NCBI RefSeq assembly: GCF_033568475.1
Contig: NC_133122.1
Coordinates: 78,577,442-78,641,441, forward strand
Source: Henckelia pumila
Lineage: Eukaryota; Streptophyta; Magnoliopsida; Lamiales; Gesneriaceae
Reading direction: 5' to 3'
DNA length: 64,000 nt
Position 1 is the stretch's first letter; the number at the start of each line of letters is the position of its first letter. A model generated the notes under the pieces. That model did no database searches. It saw nothing but the letters and a program-made list of their open reading frames with translations, and was not told the DNA's origin. The translations under genes and the position numbers were made by a program. Positions 34,678 to 46,335 of this stretch are shown here, piece by piece.

Positions 34678-34800
34678 TAGTTTTTGAGAGAACTTCTAGA
34701 AAGCACTTATCAGCTTTTCGTTAACAAAATTTTATAAAATTTTAAATTTTTGTTGACGAAAAAGCTGAGAAGTGCTTTTAAGAAGCTCTCCCAAACACTA
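34678..34800. mobile_element. 123-bp hairpin MITE
   Basis: The left end TAGTTTTTGAGAGAACTTC and right end (minus strand) TAGTGTTTGGGAGAGCTTC are inverted repeats, with pairing through AAAGCACTTxTCAGCTTTT and GTTAACAAAA/TTTTGTTGAC to a short AT loop. It lies 65 bp upstream of the tRNA gene. Confidence 0.75.
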
Positions 34801-35318
34801 CCATAATATTACTTAATCCCGTCTTCTAATTCTAATTATGTACATTGCCAATCCCCAAGTTTGCCCTTTAACGATGATAGAAAAAAAGTGAATGAAGGGT
34901 AAATTAGGAGTGTTTTTTCGTTTATACAAATCACATATTATTTATTCTTATTGAAATTCAGAACTAAAAATGTAAGGTTAAAAAATCCATAAAATCCACC
35001 CACGATTATTTAATTAATTATTATGAAAAATTATGTGTTTAAAAGTGAATATTTTATTTTAAAATTTTTTGTAACACCCAAAATTTTTTGGAGTTTTTCA
35101 TTTAAATTTAACTTAATTTATTTTAGTTTAGTGAAGAAAATTAATAAACATATTTACAATGCATAAATAAATACTAGTTTATCGACAAAGTTTATAACAC
35201 TCATAAAATACATAAATAAATACTCATAAAATATGTCTAAAAATATAACTAAATGTACAAAAAAACACACATTAAAATAAAAGAGTTTTGACTTAAATTT
35301 AATTCCTTATATTTGCAC
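34801..35318. other. AT-rich spacer, no gene seen
   Basis: Only short chance frames. Contains TTTTTTGTAACACCC near 35065, which resembles the start of a gypsy LTR, but no matching end was found. Confidence 0.4.
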
Positions 35319-35652
35319 TAGAGGTGTCAAAATGGGCTAAACCCGCTGGTTGGCCCGCCCCGCAATACAAAATAGGTGGGTTGGGTTGACAATTTCTCAA
35401 CCAGCCTTAAAAGTGGGCCGACCCGCACCGCCCCGCCTAATGGTGGGTTGGGGTGGGTTGCAGGTTGGCCCGCCAAATTACACGTAAGCCCACCGGGTTG
35501 GCCTGCCCCGCCACTTAAAATAGGTGAGTTGGGTTGGAGTTTTTTCAACCCGTCTTAAAGGTGGGCCGCCCCGCCCCGCCCCGCCCCATCTAATGATGTG
35601 TTGTGACGGGTTGTGGGTCAGCCCGCCCCGCCAACCCGTTTTGACACCTTTA
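35319..35652. mobile_element. hAT-type MITE with CCCGCC repeats
   Basis: The terminal inverted repeats are AGAGGTGTCAAAATGGG and CCCGTTTTGACACCTTT, of the common plant hAT form. The interior alternates GGGTTGGG and CCCGCC words, giving stretches such as repeated CCCGC at 35570-35590. The flanking sequences match only weakly as an 8-bp duplication. Frames on both strands across it are compositional. Confidence 0.7.
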
Positions 35653-36457
35653 TTTGTCACAAACTTGATGGTGCAGATGGTGTAGCATAGGAGCATATAT
35701 AATACGACAGAGGAGTTGGCTAGATGGTGTAGCAATTAATTAGGAGAGAAGAAGAGGGAAAGTAAGAATTGATGAAAATTACAAATCTCGTTCAAAAATT
35801 GTAAATAATATTACACAACACACTCAGAAGAGGTTAATTAAGTAATGGAGGTTTTAGCATATTGAAGGCCGAAGCTTTCCAGAAAATTCTCAAGTTTGAA
35901 GAGAAAGGTTTGTTCAATCCAATGTTGTCACAAAATACGTTTACATTGGCCGACCATCTCAGAACCCGCTGTAATTGGTGTTCTCCGGCGGAAAATTACC
36001 AATGCTCCACTCTTCAAAAATCTTAAATATGAGGCAAATCGGTTAGAAATTTCAAAATATTTTCTAAATGAAATTTGTATATTGGCACGAGACGAAACTT
36101 ATGTAAAATTTTCGGCTGCGCGTGGTGTCCGGAGCTCGGCCACGCACTGGCAACATAGCGCGTGTACTACATGTGCCGTCGTGTTTCATGAGTTTCGATA
36201 TATTCGATCCTTTCTGCATTATTTTTATGCTTTCCTAGAAAGTTCGGTGATTTTTGAACTTGTATTTTAATTTTTATGAATTTTAAAATTTTAATCAAGG
36301 TTTTCCGATACTAGTTTGTTAAAAAAATGAGTTTAAAATATTTCAACACCCACTACCAGTCCTAACCAGTGTAAAATCACTCATTATGTTTATAAAAATT
36401 TACATTGGCTTGGACTCATCGAATGATCCGGAATAGTAAATTATTGAGGTGAAGTTT
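35653..36457. other. unassigned region, no gene recognised
   Basis: A 124-codon plus-strand frame (35896-36270) has no motif I recognise and no convincing codon pattern. The GCGCGTGTACTACATGTG and GAGTTTCGATATATTCG phrases resemble gypsy LTR text, but termini are not visible. Confidence 0.35.
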
Positions 36458-36614
36458 TGTTAGAATCGGTTGGTGTTTAGAAGGGGGGTTTGAATAAACA
36501 CCACAACAAACTTTTCTTCTTTAAACACCTAGTTCGGTTGGGTTAACAACTAAACTGATATTTTCTTGAATTTCGATATCAGTTGGGCAACAAAAATAGT
36601 GCGGAAAGAGCCTA

Positions 36615-38965
36615 TGTGGGGACATCAGGTGCTAATCTTATTTCTTAATCATAATTAATATCAATCTGATAATTAAACAGCATGACTTATAATAATCAAT
36701 CTGATCAAGAAAGTAAAAGAGTAAGCCATTAAAAAAAAAGTTTTTTTTTACAAGGGGCCTCGCTCGAGCGCGCCTACATGCGCTCGAGCGAGCACCACTC
36801 GGGTTGAGCCATGCTCGACCTCGCTCGAGCACGCAAAGGTGCGCTCGAGCGAGCCCTGTGCTGCCTGAAAAATATGAACCTTGCTCTTGTGTTGTCCTAT
36901 ACCATTTCAAACACAGTTTCAACATTCAATCATCCCAAATTAATTCTATAATGGTCTAAATACTTGATTCAAGGGAGTACATGCATTTCAAAGTATAAAC
37001 ACTTCATACATGATTTCAAAGGTGCGATAAAATAAACTCAATTCTAAGTTTACAAATCTCAAACTAAACTAACACATTCTAACATGTAATTGACAGCAAC
37101 TCTACTTCTTAACCCGAGTCTCCACGTCTATATCTTTCAATCTCGAACTATCCAAGTCTTTTCTGTCTCGCTCCTGCCCAACCTATTGCAATGCAAACAT
37201 ACAAAGACAAAGAAATAACCGAATAACTCCGGTGAGAATAAATCCCAGTATAAGCGACATAACATACGATATCAAATATATATACATTTCAAATTCATAA
37301 ATCTACTACCATAAATGATCTTTTATGTCAAATGAAAAGATGCAATGCATGTTCAATAAAAAGGGTTATCAAAGATCAAGGATCACAATCTGACACCACT
37401 TTAGATGTTAAAGCTCGTCATCTTGACATCAATGCTAAATCTCATCATTGATGCCATATTCGGCGTCTCGATGCCAATGCTATAACTCATCATTGGTACC
37501 CGTATCGATGCTATAACTCATCAACGATACGATGGAAAATATGGAAAAACAAGTGAAGCTCAACATGCTCAATGAGATGGTGCAATGTTATAAATAACAA
37601 TAGCTTGCTCTCACCATTGTTTATATCTCAGTCATCCCATACCATAAGATAACAAAATCATTTGATTCATAGAATAACATAAATCATAACATCGAACACA
37701 ATCGAGCAAGTAGCCACATAAAGCATGCTATTCAACTCATGAATCAAGTAATGCATACTCATGCTGATCAAATTATTGAATCAATCAATTCATAATAACA
37801 CATAATCATGCAAGTATGTGATTTAAACGGGAACTCGATAATCTCAATCTATCTCGAGTATTCTTTTCCTTCGAAATCAACGTCAGCTCATACCTCTATC
37901 TCGGTTCCGATTTTCTCAAGTTCTGCAAAGCTTGATCAACATAATACTTATCCAAATCTGTTCATTCCAACCTTGCTAGTCGAAGATTTTAATTGCTTCT
38001 AACTTTGTTTCAAACTTCAAGCAACTTGAACTCTTCGACTCGAGCTCGATAACTTCAACTCAAATCTGAAATGAAGTATACAACATTCTTAATATCATTC
38101 TCAAATCTGATTTTCATTTCCAAGTTCGATTCATAGCTGAAATCTTATTAAAATGCAAACCAACGGCGTAACGATTCGAAACCGGCAATTCCGAAAGCAT
38201 AAAAATCATCTTATCAATCTCATTCAACCAATATTATCATCACTCCAACCTTAATCTCACGAAATCAGCAACCCATATTTTCAAAAATTTTAGAAAATCT
38301 TGCAAAAATCATAAACACGTTCAAACGACGATCTTTTCTCGATCTGTCTTGAATATTCTATCGTCGTATATTCTAGAACACGTTTATACAATCAAATCTT
38401 AATTCTAACATCATCTCAAAATTAAAACATGGTATAACTTAATAAAACTTACGTCAAAACGTAGCACTCGAATTCGTGATCGCAAATATACGATCGATTT
38501 GAAATTCTATCGGGCGAATGGATTTTAATCGGAACTTAAAATGAAGAAAAATAGCTTGGAAGCCTTCTCTTTCTCTCTTCTCGTTCTTGGCTACTGAAAT
38601 TCTGATTCCTTAACCCAATATACACGTATATATATATATATATACATGCCATGTGTTTTCCCACTTGCCTTAGGGAATTGCACTTTGGTCCTTGAATTGT
38701 TCCATATTTGCAAATTGGTCCCTGCTCCATTTTCACCTTCTAATTAAATCCTTTTTATATCTAAACTCAGAATTTAAATCTTAAATCTCATAAATATTCA
38801 AGTCACATATTTTTATCTTTTAATTCAAAAATTCCAAAATTTAAATCTTAATATCCGTATATTCTCAAATTAAATCTTTCCGACTCGAAAATTAAATCTT
38901 TAATTTCATAATTAATGACTTAATATTTTCGGGCCTTACAATACTTAATATTTTCGGGCCTTACA
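36615..38965 (-). mobile_element. 2351-bp solo gypsy LTR, relative of gypsy B LTR
   Basis: It starts TGTGGGGACATC at 36615 and ends GGGCCTTACA at 38965, with a perfect GCCTA duplication at 36610-36614 and 38966-38970. The internal layout matches the gypsy B LTR: a GC-rich window (36757-36860, here of GCTCGAGC words) about 140 bp from the U5 end, then similar CGAGTCTCCACGTCTA and CCGGTGAGAATAAATCC segments. A (TA)n run near 38622 may include the TATA box. The last 25 bp (CTTAATATTTTCGGGCC core) are duplicated in tandem at the U3 end. Confidence 0.85.
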
Positions 38966-39690
38966 GCCTAAATGATAGATTAGAATAATATCAAATTAAA
39001 TGACTCAAAAGAATAGTAAACCAAAAATAAATAGACACAAATTGTGTCTGGATGTTCGTAAACTTTAACACTCCTCTGTCACCCCTTCTTTCACACATGA
39101 ATGATATTCTCTAAAAGGCTTTGAATCTTACAACACTTGCAAAATCCCAATTCAATTTTGGACTTAAATACTGTCAAAAGTAAAACTCCTAGTACTTCAG
39201 CTTATTCAAATACAATAATTAATTTATTATATTATAATGGTTGTTTAACACAATAACCTAGCACAATTTGATCCTTAAATGATCAGATATAGGTCTTGTA
39301 GCGTGTGCCTTGATCAGTTTGATTTGAGAGCTTTTGATAACTTCAGTTGACATGAAAGCTCTATAGATTGCTTGAAAAATTCTTGAGAGTTGGAGAAACT
39401 TTTCTCAACTGATCTTGGTATTCTATTTATAGACAAAATCCTACAACAATCATTGAGTTAAAAAAAGATACATTCTTAAAAAGGTATACGTAGCTTTGTC
39501 TTCTTCAACGTCATCATTCTCTGACATTCGTACGATGTAGTGCGCATTAACCAAATATATGGATGCAAGTGTACAAAAGAACTTATCCAAAAGTATTATG
39601 AGATTAACTGAAAGTTCTTGGGAATAAAAAGTTGGCTTCTCGACTGATAAATTAAATATGTATTCAAAATATTCATTCTTGGTTCCTCTT

Positions 39691-39870
39691 TATTTTATCT
39701 TGACTGATTCAGTTGAGGTAAACTGTTCAGTTGGGGAACCTTGTTCAGTCTAGGAACTTCATTCAGTTAAATTCATTACTTGTCTAGTTGAGGTAAACAT
39801 AATTTAGATCAAGGACCAAGTTCAATTCAATTGTCTTGAATAGTTTAGTTCAGTTTTTCCTTTAGTTATT
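39691..39870 (-). repeat. cluster of TTCAGTT words in copia D LTR
   Basis: Within 180 bp the words GATTCAGTTGAGGTAAAC, TTCAGTTGGGGAACC, TTCAGTC, TTCAGTTAAATTC, CTAGTTGAGGTAAAC and TTAGTTCAGTTT occur. Sparser copies (CTTCAGTTGAC, TCAACTGATC) extend back to 39300. Confidence 0.7.
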
Positions 39871-39905
39871 TTTTTAACACCAAAACTATAAATGATTTCA
39901 CATCA

Positions 39906-41198
39906 GGTTAACTAACGATTTCTTTAGTTATGGCTGTTTTGGCATTTGACATGGAATTTACAGTAAAATTCATAAAGTACCAATTTAATCATAAATTGCA
40001 TCATATTGTGCATGTCACAATTTATTGATCATATTGGCCTGCATATTTGATATCTGCATATTATTGGTTCCTGACTGGTTAACGATAGGTTATTGAATTA
40101 CTGAATGAGTTGATCTTGGACAACAGTCTATGTACTAGATTGCTAGTCCACTTGATAACACGGCTTCGGACTCGAAAGTGAGTCCAATGAAAAACAGGTA
40201 TATATATGGTTCATCTGAACAACATGACTTTGGTCCGTAAATGTGAATTCTCCTTGCCTTGTAAATGATCGATTGTACGGATCCTACTTAAGTACGTGGG
40301 GAAAAGTGCTACACCGAATGTTGGTGGGAGCGACCTCTTTAACCCACGATTTTCACTTCAGAATCCTGAACATCTACTATATTTCACTTGACATGATACA
40401 TCGTACTAATAATTGCTACATGATATTTTATATTGAAATACTGCATTGATATATTATCGTTGTCTTTTTATAAATGTATAAGCCCACTTTATTCCCTCAT
40501 TGAATCCTTAAAAAACTTAACCTCTAATTTTCTCTATTTATTGTAAATTCCAGATATTCAAATATAGGTTACATGACCTCGAATTAGAAAAAAAAAATGA
40601 AAGTGAAATGTTGGAAATCACAACCGTTGTAACTCAAGTTCGTATGGCTTTATTAGTATTTTGATTATTATTTGTTTAAAGTTAAGGATGGTAAACACTT
40701 CCGCTACTGTAAGTTTAATGTAATGATTTTATTACAATTTGCCAAAGTTGTGCATGGTAGTTAATTTTTAAAGTTTAGGGTTTTAAAAGGCAGGATTTTA
40801 ATTTAAACGGGCCAGCTTTTGGCACATAAGTTTTCTATAAAAAAAACTTAGCGTCAAATTTTCTCTTCCTTTCTTCACTGCAGCCATCATCTTCCCCCTA
40901 CCCTAGTTTCAAAATTCTCTCTAAGTTTTCAAAGATTTTTGCGTCGTTCGATCTTGAGAAATATAGGATCGTATTCTCAGAGTTCGAATTTTCATGCCAA
41001 GCAAGAAAAAAAAGAATGTTTTATTAAATTTTTGAACCATCATCCAAGAAATATTATGTATTTTTTATATTTATGTGTTTATTCTAATAATATTATGTTT
41101 TATTGCAAGGAATATCCTTATTTTGAAAGAAAGATGTAAGATGACGTGTATCCATGAAGCATAAGCCGTTGTTGAAGAATTGTTAGTATGTTTTGGTG
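39906..41198. other. probable degraded LTR/leader sequence, no gene
   Basis: Short frames only. CGGCTTCGGACTCGAAAGTG and a CT-rich leader-like TTTCTCTTCCTTTCTTCACT (about 40858) preceded by TCTATAAAAAAAACTTAG suggest a retroelement promoter near 40830, read on the plus strand. Termini were not found. Confidence 0.3.
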
Positions 41199-41208
41199 CA
41201 AGGTGTTA

Positions 41209-41280
41209 GGTTAAGCATGCATAGGTGAGAGTAGTACTATGATGGGTGACTTCATGGGAACCTCTAATTCTTCAAGTTGT
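41209..41280 (+). ncRNA. 5S rRNA-derived segment of the left Cassandra LTR
   Basis: It reads GTTAAGCATGC (Box A region) followed by GAGAGTAGTACTATGATGGG (intermediate element and Box C region) and a diverged end where 5S rRNA has CCTGGGAAGTCC. The spacing between boxes is like 5S rRNA. This is a derived segment and not a ribosomal gene. Confidence 0.8.
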
Positions 41281-41636
41281 TGACGTTGCGTTTCTTGATC
41301 TGGTTGGCTAGGTGGACCGTAAAATAGGGACATCGGATATTAATAGGTAATATTTTCACTGATGGAGATATGACCGACGATAGGGATAATATAAGACTAT
41401 CTCGAAGGGATATGAGACAGTACCAGCAGTACGGCACGTACCTCTCCGGACTAATGAATTTAACAACTCGACCCATCTGCGTTACCATAAGTATAAGTAA
41501 ATAAATTTGTGCCTTGGCTAATAGCTATAACTTTTGATCTAGTGATAAGCGCTTGATCATAACAACTGATATCAGAGTCAATGTCATGTGTTCGAGTATC
41601 CAAGAGGCATACACTATACTTCTTGGGGGGTTGTTG

Positions 41637-41710
41637 GGTTAAGCATTAATGGATTAGAGTAGTACTAGGATGGTGATCCTTTAGGAAGCTCTAGTGTATC
41701 AAGCTGCTGA
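41637..41710 (+). ncRNA. 5S rRNA-derived segment of the right Cassandra LTR
   Basis: It reads GTTAAGCATTAATGG then ATTAGAGTAGTACTAGGATG. The right copy keeps TACTAGGATG exactly as in 5S rRNA, while the left has TACTATGATG; conversely the left keeps GATGGGTGAC and the right has lost one G. Confidence 0.8.
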
Positions 41711-42064
41711 ATTTGTGTTGCTTGATCTGATTGGGTAAGTGGGCCATCAAATAAGAATAACATATCTTAATGGGTAATATTGTCTCTGTTGGGGATATGA
41801 CCAACAGTAAGAAAAGGATAAGACTAGTCTTAAAGGGATATGAGACAACACCAGTAGTAATGCACTCCCCTCCCTAGACTCATGGGTTTAAAAACCCAAC
41901 CCATCTATGATGCAACAAGTATAAGGAAAATAAATTTGCATCACGACTAACAACTATAGCTTTTGGTCTAGTGGTAAACATTTGATCCTAACACAAGGGC
42001 TTAAAAAGAGTCGAAAATCTGAATTTTTTATGTTGAGCTGAATTTGATGCATTTTGAGATTTTG

Positions 42065-42181
42065 ATTAGTAAGCGTGGGCATTCTTTTGGATCGAGCGTG
42101 TGTGCTAGTGAAAGTTTTTTTTATAAAAAAAAATAGAATCATGACCAGAAAAATTTCTTCCTGCGTGGGTCTGAGCGTGGG
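42065..42181 (+). repeat. GCGTGGGC/GAGCGTG word cluster
   Basis: GTAAGCGTGGGCATTC, ATCGAGCGTGTGTGC, CTGCGTGGGTC and TGAGCGTGGG occur within about 110 bp, around an A/T-homopolymer run. It resembles the GC-rich windows of the gypsy LTRs, so it is probably part of another LTR, cut at 42182 by the solo LTR. Confidence 0.45.
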
Positions 42182-45132
42182 TGTAACGCCTGGAAATTCG
42201 TTACGTAAACCCGCATGCATAACTAGGGAATTTAATGATTTAAAAATAAGTTAAAATGGGTTAAATGATTTTTATGTGCAATATGTGTATCATGCGATGT
42301 ATTTGCATGCTTTAAATGTTATTCTAGCATTTAATCCGCTATTATGGAATTTATGAATTTATTTTAGAAAAGTCAATTTTCGATCGCGTAGACGGGACCG
42401 TGAATGAACGAGATAGAGTTTTTCATCCAAGATTTTTTTTTACTAAGATTTTCAAGAGTCATAATTTAGTATTTTAAGATTTTATTTTCATAAAATAAAA
42501 ATTTTAATGCATATATATATATACATATAGAAGCCCAATTTTTGCAAAAAAATAAGCCATTTTAAGGGCTTTTAATAGGCTTTAAAAAGCCCATAGATCT
42601 TTATTACGAAAATGATTTATATCAGATTATTTTGTGGGCTTAGATGAGTCTAAAGTATTTTAATTAATTAGTAAACCCAGCCCGTTAAACCTACAAACTT
42701 ATACCAAGTTTTGAGCCCATTTTTCTTCTCCTCCCTCACGTCTCACACCTCCAGCCGCCATCCATATGCTTCAAACCCCCCCCCCCCCTTCACTGAACAC
42801 ACACTTGCACATTTTTTAGAAGAAAATATGGAGAATTGAAGCCCCATTCATCCCGGACAACCAAATACGCATCGATATCGTATTTTTGATTGAAATCTAC
42901 GCTAAGGCACATCTCTAATTCATTCTTGAACACCATTTAAGTCATATTACACTGATTTATGCATAAAATATCTGATGTTGCATGTGTATGTGGTTTAGAA
43001 CAAGAATACATATAAGCTCATGTATGTTCTTCACGTTTTTGATGATCTTCCACACATTTTCTCACGTTTTTTATCATGGCTGTCAAAGGGGGCTGCTCTA
43101 GGGTGTTCATGGGTCAAGGTATGGTCCTTAAAGTTCTAGGGAATAGGTTGTTTTGGACTCTAGATGTTGGATAAAGGGCTGGCCAATTAGTTTGTTAGAA
43201 GGGAGTAACAGGTCGCGCAATTTAGGGTTTTGTGGAAGAGCAGATCGTTCTGCTCATACAGGGCACGGTTGGGGCTGGGCTTTGTGTGGTTAGAAGCGCC
43301 CAGATGTGGTGAGTGTCTAAACAGCGGGGCTCCGGCCAAGGGTGGCCAGAGTAGGTGGCACAAACGGATTAGGGAAGCTGCTACAGCTGCTGCATGAGTT
43401 GGGCAAGAGTAGAGATCAGCTATCTTAAGCGAGCCATGTAGGGCTTGGTTTGGGTCTGGGCCTGGTCTGGGCTGACCGCCTGATCCTAGGGAGGTTTTGG
43501 CGGTGGTGCTTTGGCCGGTGGTAGCCGGAGCAGGGAGATAGAAGGGGAAAACGGGGACTACTACAGCTGGTGTGCGAGAGAGGTTAGAGGAGAAGAGTTG
43601 CTATTTGGGCAGCTGGGCAGGGGCTTGTTCAAGGTCTTCCCGGGTCGATTTAGATGTTAGATGGGTCAAGTCATGATGGAATGGGTCCGGGTTAGTTCAG
43701 TTTGGGCTCGGGTAATTAAATTATGGCCCTAAGTATTTTATTAAGTTATGTGAATGGGTTTGAGTGATTTAGTTGATTAATGGGCTTAAGTTGAAAATTT
43801 ATGTTGATCCATTAGTTGTATTGGGCTTAGTGATCCAATAGAGTAATCGTGCTTAGTTGTGATGGGCTAAGTATTAAGGGGCCAGGTTATGTGTTAAGGG
43901 GCCAGTCTAATTTAATGGGCTTAAGTAAAGGAGAAGTCCAATCTATTGAGCCCATGATAAGTAAAATAGTCCATAAATATATATTTAATATATATGTATT
44001 ATTTTTATATATATGCATGATTTTTATGGAAAATAATTAAATATATATTTATGGGCAAAATTTTTAAAGATAATGAAAAATATGATTTTTAAGTTCTTGT
44101 TTCATGAATTTATGTTAAGTTACGATTACGGGTAAATTTTCATGAAATAAAAAAATTATGAAGAGTTTTAAGTTCATGCATCATGATGGAATATTTAATG
44201 TAATGTTAAGGGCATGTAAAGAAAATATTTTATGAAAGTTGAAGTGAGTGTGGCAAGCATGGGATTGGGGATGAGATTCTAGAGCCTAGAGCACTTTCCA
44301 CTTATGTTTATGATTATAAGCTTATGGATCCAGGGCGCCCTGGTGAAGTGACAGCATAGAGGTGGAGACCCCACCGCCACATACGTTGGTTTTTATGATT
44401 GATCAATCGTTCATGTTTAAGGCCGCCATCATGGATACAAACCAATCATGTTTCAAGAATTTAAGACATGCCATAATATGTTAAGTATTAAGAATACAGT
44501 TTATGATGATGATGTTTATGATGAGATATGTCGATGAGATGTTTAAGTTGCAACATTATGTATGTTTTAAGATCATGCATGTATAAGTATATTCATGATA
44601 TATTATAAGATATGTATTTGTATGTGGTTTTATGTTGTTATTTATGGATAGAACGTGTTGAGCCTCTAGACTCACTAGACTTAAATTGTGCAGGTGAGCA
44701 AGAGTCTAATGAGGATGTTGTCCCAACTGGCGGCGAGGGCATATGAGCATTCGTGACAGCAGCTAATACCCGTGACCATAGCTTATTTTATCATATTGAT
44801 GTTTTGAGATTTAAACAGTTCAATTTCCGCACATGAATAATATTTTATGGTTTTTCATGAGTAAGAGTTATTTTAAGTATGCATGGATTGATGTGAGAAT
44901 ATTATGTAAATTTTTACGTATGAAGTTTGGATGCAAGGAATTTAAATATGATTAAGTATTTAATTTAGTTTTATTTAAGTGTATGTGATGTATATATTAT
45001 ATATTATGATTTATGGAGATTATTTTTAGTATAGGTATATATATGTATAGGCAAATATGTATCTTCAATATTTTATAGTAAGTAAAGTATTTTTCTTAAA
45101 AAACAATTTCAGTTGTAGTTTGGGTCGTTTAA
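42182..45132 (+). mobile_element. 2.95-kb solo LTR (family S), forward copy
   Basis: It runs TGTAACGCCTGG...GGGTCGTTTAA with GTGGG on both sides (42177-42181, 45133-45137). It aligns end to end with the inverted copy at 2531-5454; the final CA is AA here. No coding sequence. It interrupts the boundary between the GC-word remnant and the gypsy C pol fragment, so those two were already joined before it arrived. Confidence 0.75.
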
Positions 45133-45137
45133 GTGGG

Positions 45138-46300
45138 TTTCCCAGAAACTTTAGAGAGGTGGAGTTTGGGATTGAGGGAGTTCCTGGAGCCACATCAATT
45201 TCTAAGGCAGTGTACAGATTATCACCTTCGTAGATAAAGGAGTTGAAAGATCAATTGCAGGAGCTGCTCGATAAGGGCATTATTAGACCAAGTGTGTCTC
45301 TTTGTGGAGCATCGGTGTTGTTTGTTCGTAAGAAAGACGGATCGATGCGGTTGTGTATCGATTATTGGGAGCTGAACTGGGTTACATTGAAAAATAAGTA
45401 TCCACTGTCAATGATAGATGATGTATTCGATCAATCTCAAGGGGCAGTGGTATTTTTGAATATCGGATTGAGGTATGGTTATCACCAGTTCAATGTCAAG
45501 GATGAGGATGCTCATAAAACGGCTTTTAGAACTCGTTATGACCACTAAGAGTTCCTTGTCATACCATTTGGATTGACCAATGCTCCAACAACTTTCGTGA
45601 ACTTTCGTGGACTTGATGAATCGAGTTTTCCAGCCATTCTTGGATCATTTTGTAATTGTTTTCATTGATGCCATATTTGTCTACTCTTGTAGTTTAGAAG
45701 AGCACGCTAGCACTTGACTACAGTATTACAGATTTTGAAGGAGAAGCGCTTGTATGTAAAATTTAGTAAATGTGATTTGGTTGGAACATATTGCGTTTTT
45801 AGGTCACATAGTTTCAAAGAGAGGAATTGAGGTAGATCCGATGAAGGTAGAAGCAAAAAATTGGGATAATCCGAAGAATTCTACTAAAATTCATTATTTC
45901 TTGGGGTTGGTAGGATTTACCGAAGGTTCATGCCGGAATTTTCCCGGATCGCCTTTCCATTGAGGTCCCTGACCAAGAAAAGAGTGAAATTTGATTGGAC
46001 AAACAAGTGTGAGAAGAGCTTTGGCGAACTCATGGAGAGACTGATGATTGCACCCGTTTTAGAGATTCCGGAGGGTATAGGATGATTTGTGGTGTATACA
46101 TATGCATCAAAGAATGGTTTAGAACAGTTTTGATTCAAGATGATAAACTTATTTCCTATTCTCAACAATTGAAGGTTCACGAGCAAAACTATTCGACTCA
46201 TGATGTTGGACTAGCAGTAGTTGATAGGATCGAGTATGTGGAATTCGTAGATACCACTTTTTTGGATCGTCAACTACTTGTATGCAATTTTCGTGAGCAG
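45138..46300 (+). pseudogene. gypsy C: pol fragment (RT to start of RNase H)
   Basis: REVEFGIEGVPGATSISKAV leads into the RT domain ([46 protein letters not shown]). The polymerase motif region (about 45650-45690) has lost its aspartates, and frames shift repeatedly. Then come WLEHIAFLGHIVSKRGIEVD and the start of RNase H, fading near 46250. Gag, protease, integrase and LTRs are absent. Confidence 0.8.
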
Positions 46301-46335
46301 TTCTCATAACAAAATTCTTATATGTGAGCAGTTGA

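Larger units (their letters stand above)
36458..39905 (-). mobile_element. copia D LTR (SIRE-like), split by a solo LTR
   Basis: The left part TGTTAGAATCGG (36458) with a GAAGGGGGGTTTGAAT segment, and the right part after 38970 ending ACCAAAACTATAAATGATTT, together look like one copia LTR read on the minus strand. It includes GTGTCTGGATGTTCG and CTCTGTCACCCCTTC phrases also found in the LTR at 46336-48648. The 39690-39870 region is dense in TTCAGTT words. No target duplication was identified and no pol is attached. Confidence 0.55.
41204..41994 (+). mobile_element. Cassandra-type TRIM retrotransposon with 5S-rRNA-like LTRs
   Basis: There are two LTRs, 41204-41564 (361 bp) and 41632-41994 (363 bp), each TGTT...AACA. 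The internal domain is only 67 bp, with a Met-tRNA-like primer binding site (TGATATCAGAGTC, 41567-41579) and a purine tract TTGGGGGGTTG just before the right LTR. A perfect 5-bp duplication CAAGG lies at 41199-41203 and 41995-41999. Each LTR begins with sequence matching the 3' half of plant 5S rRNA, including GAGAGTAGTACTA and GATGGGTGAC. This is the defining feature of Cassandra elements. It encodes no protein and must have moved with enzymes from other elements. Confidence 0.9.

Noticed and set aside
35896..36270. 124-codon plus-strand frame
   Set aside because: No recognisable motif, no homologous segment elsewhere in the window, ordinary for AT-rich sequence interrupted by GC patches.
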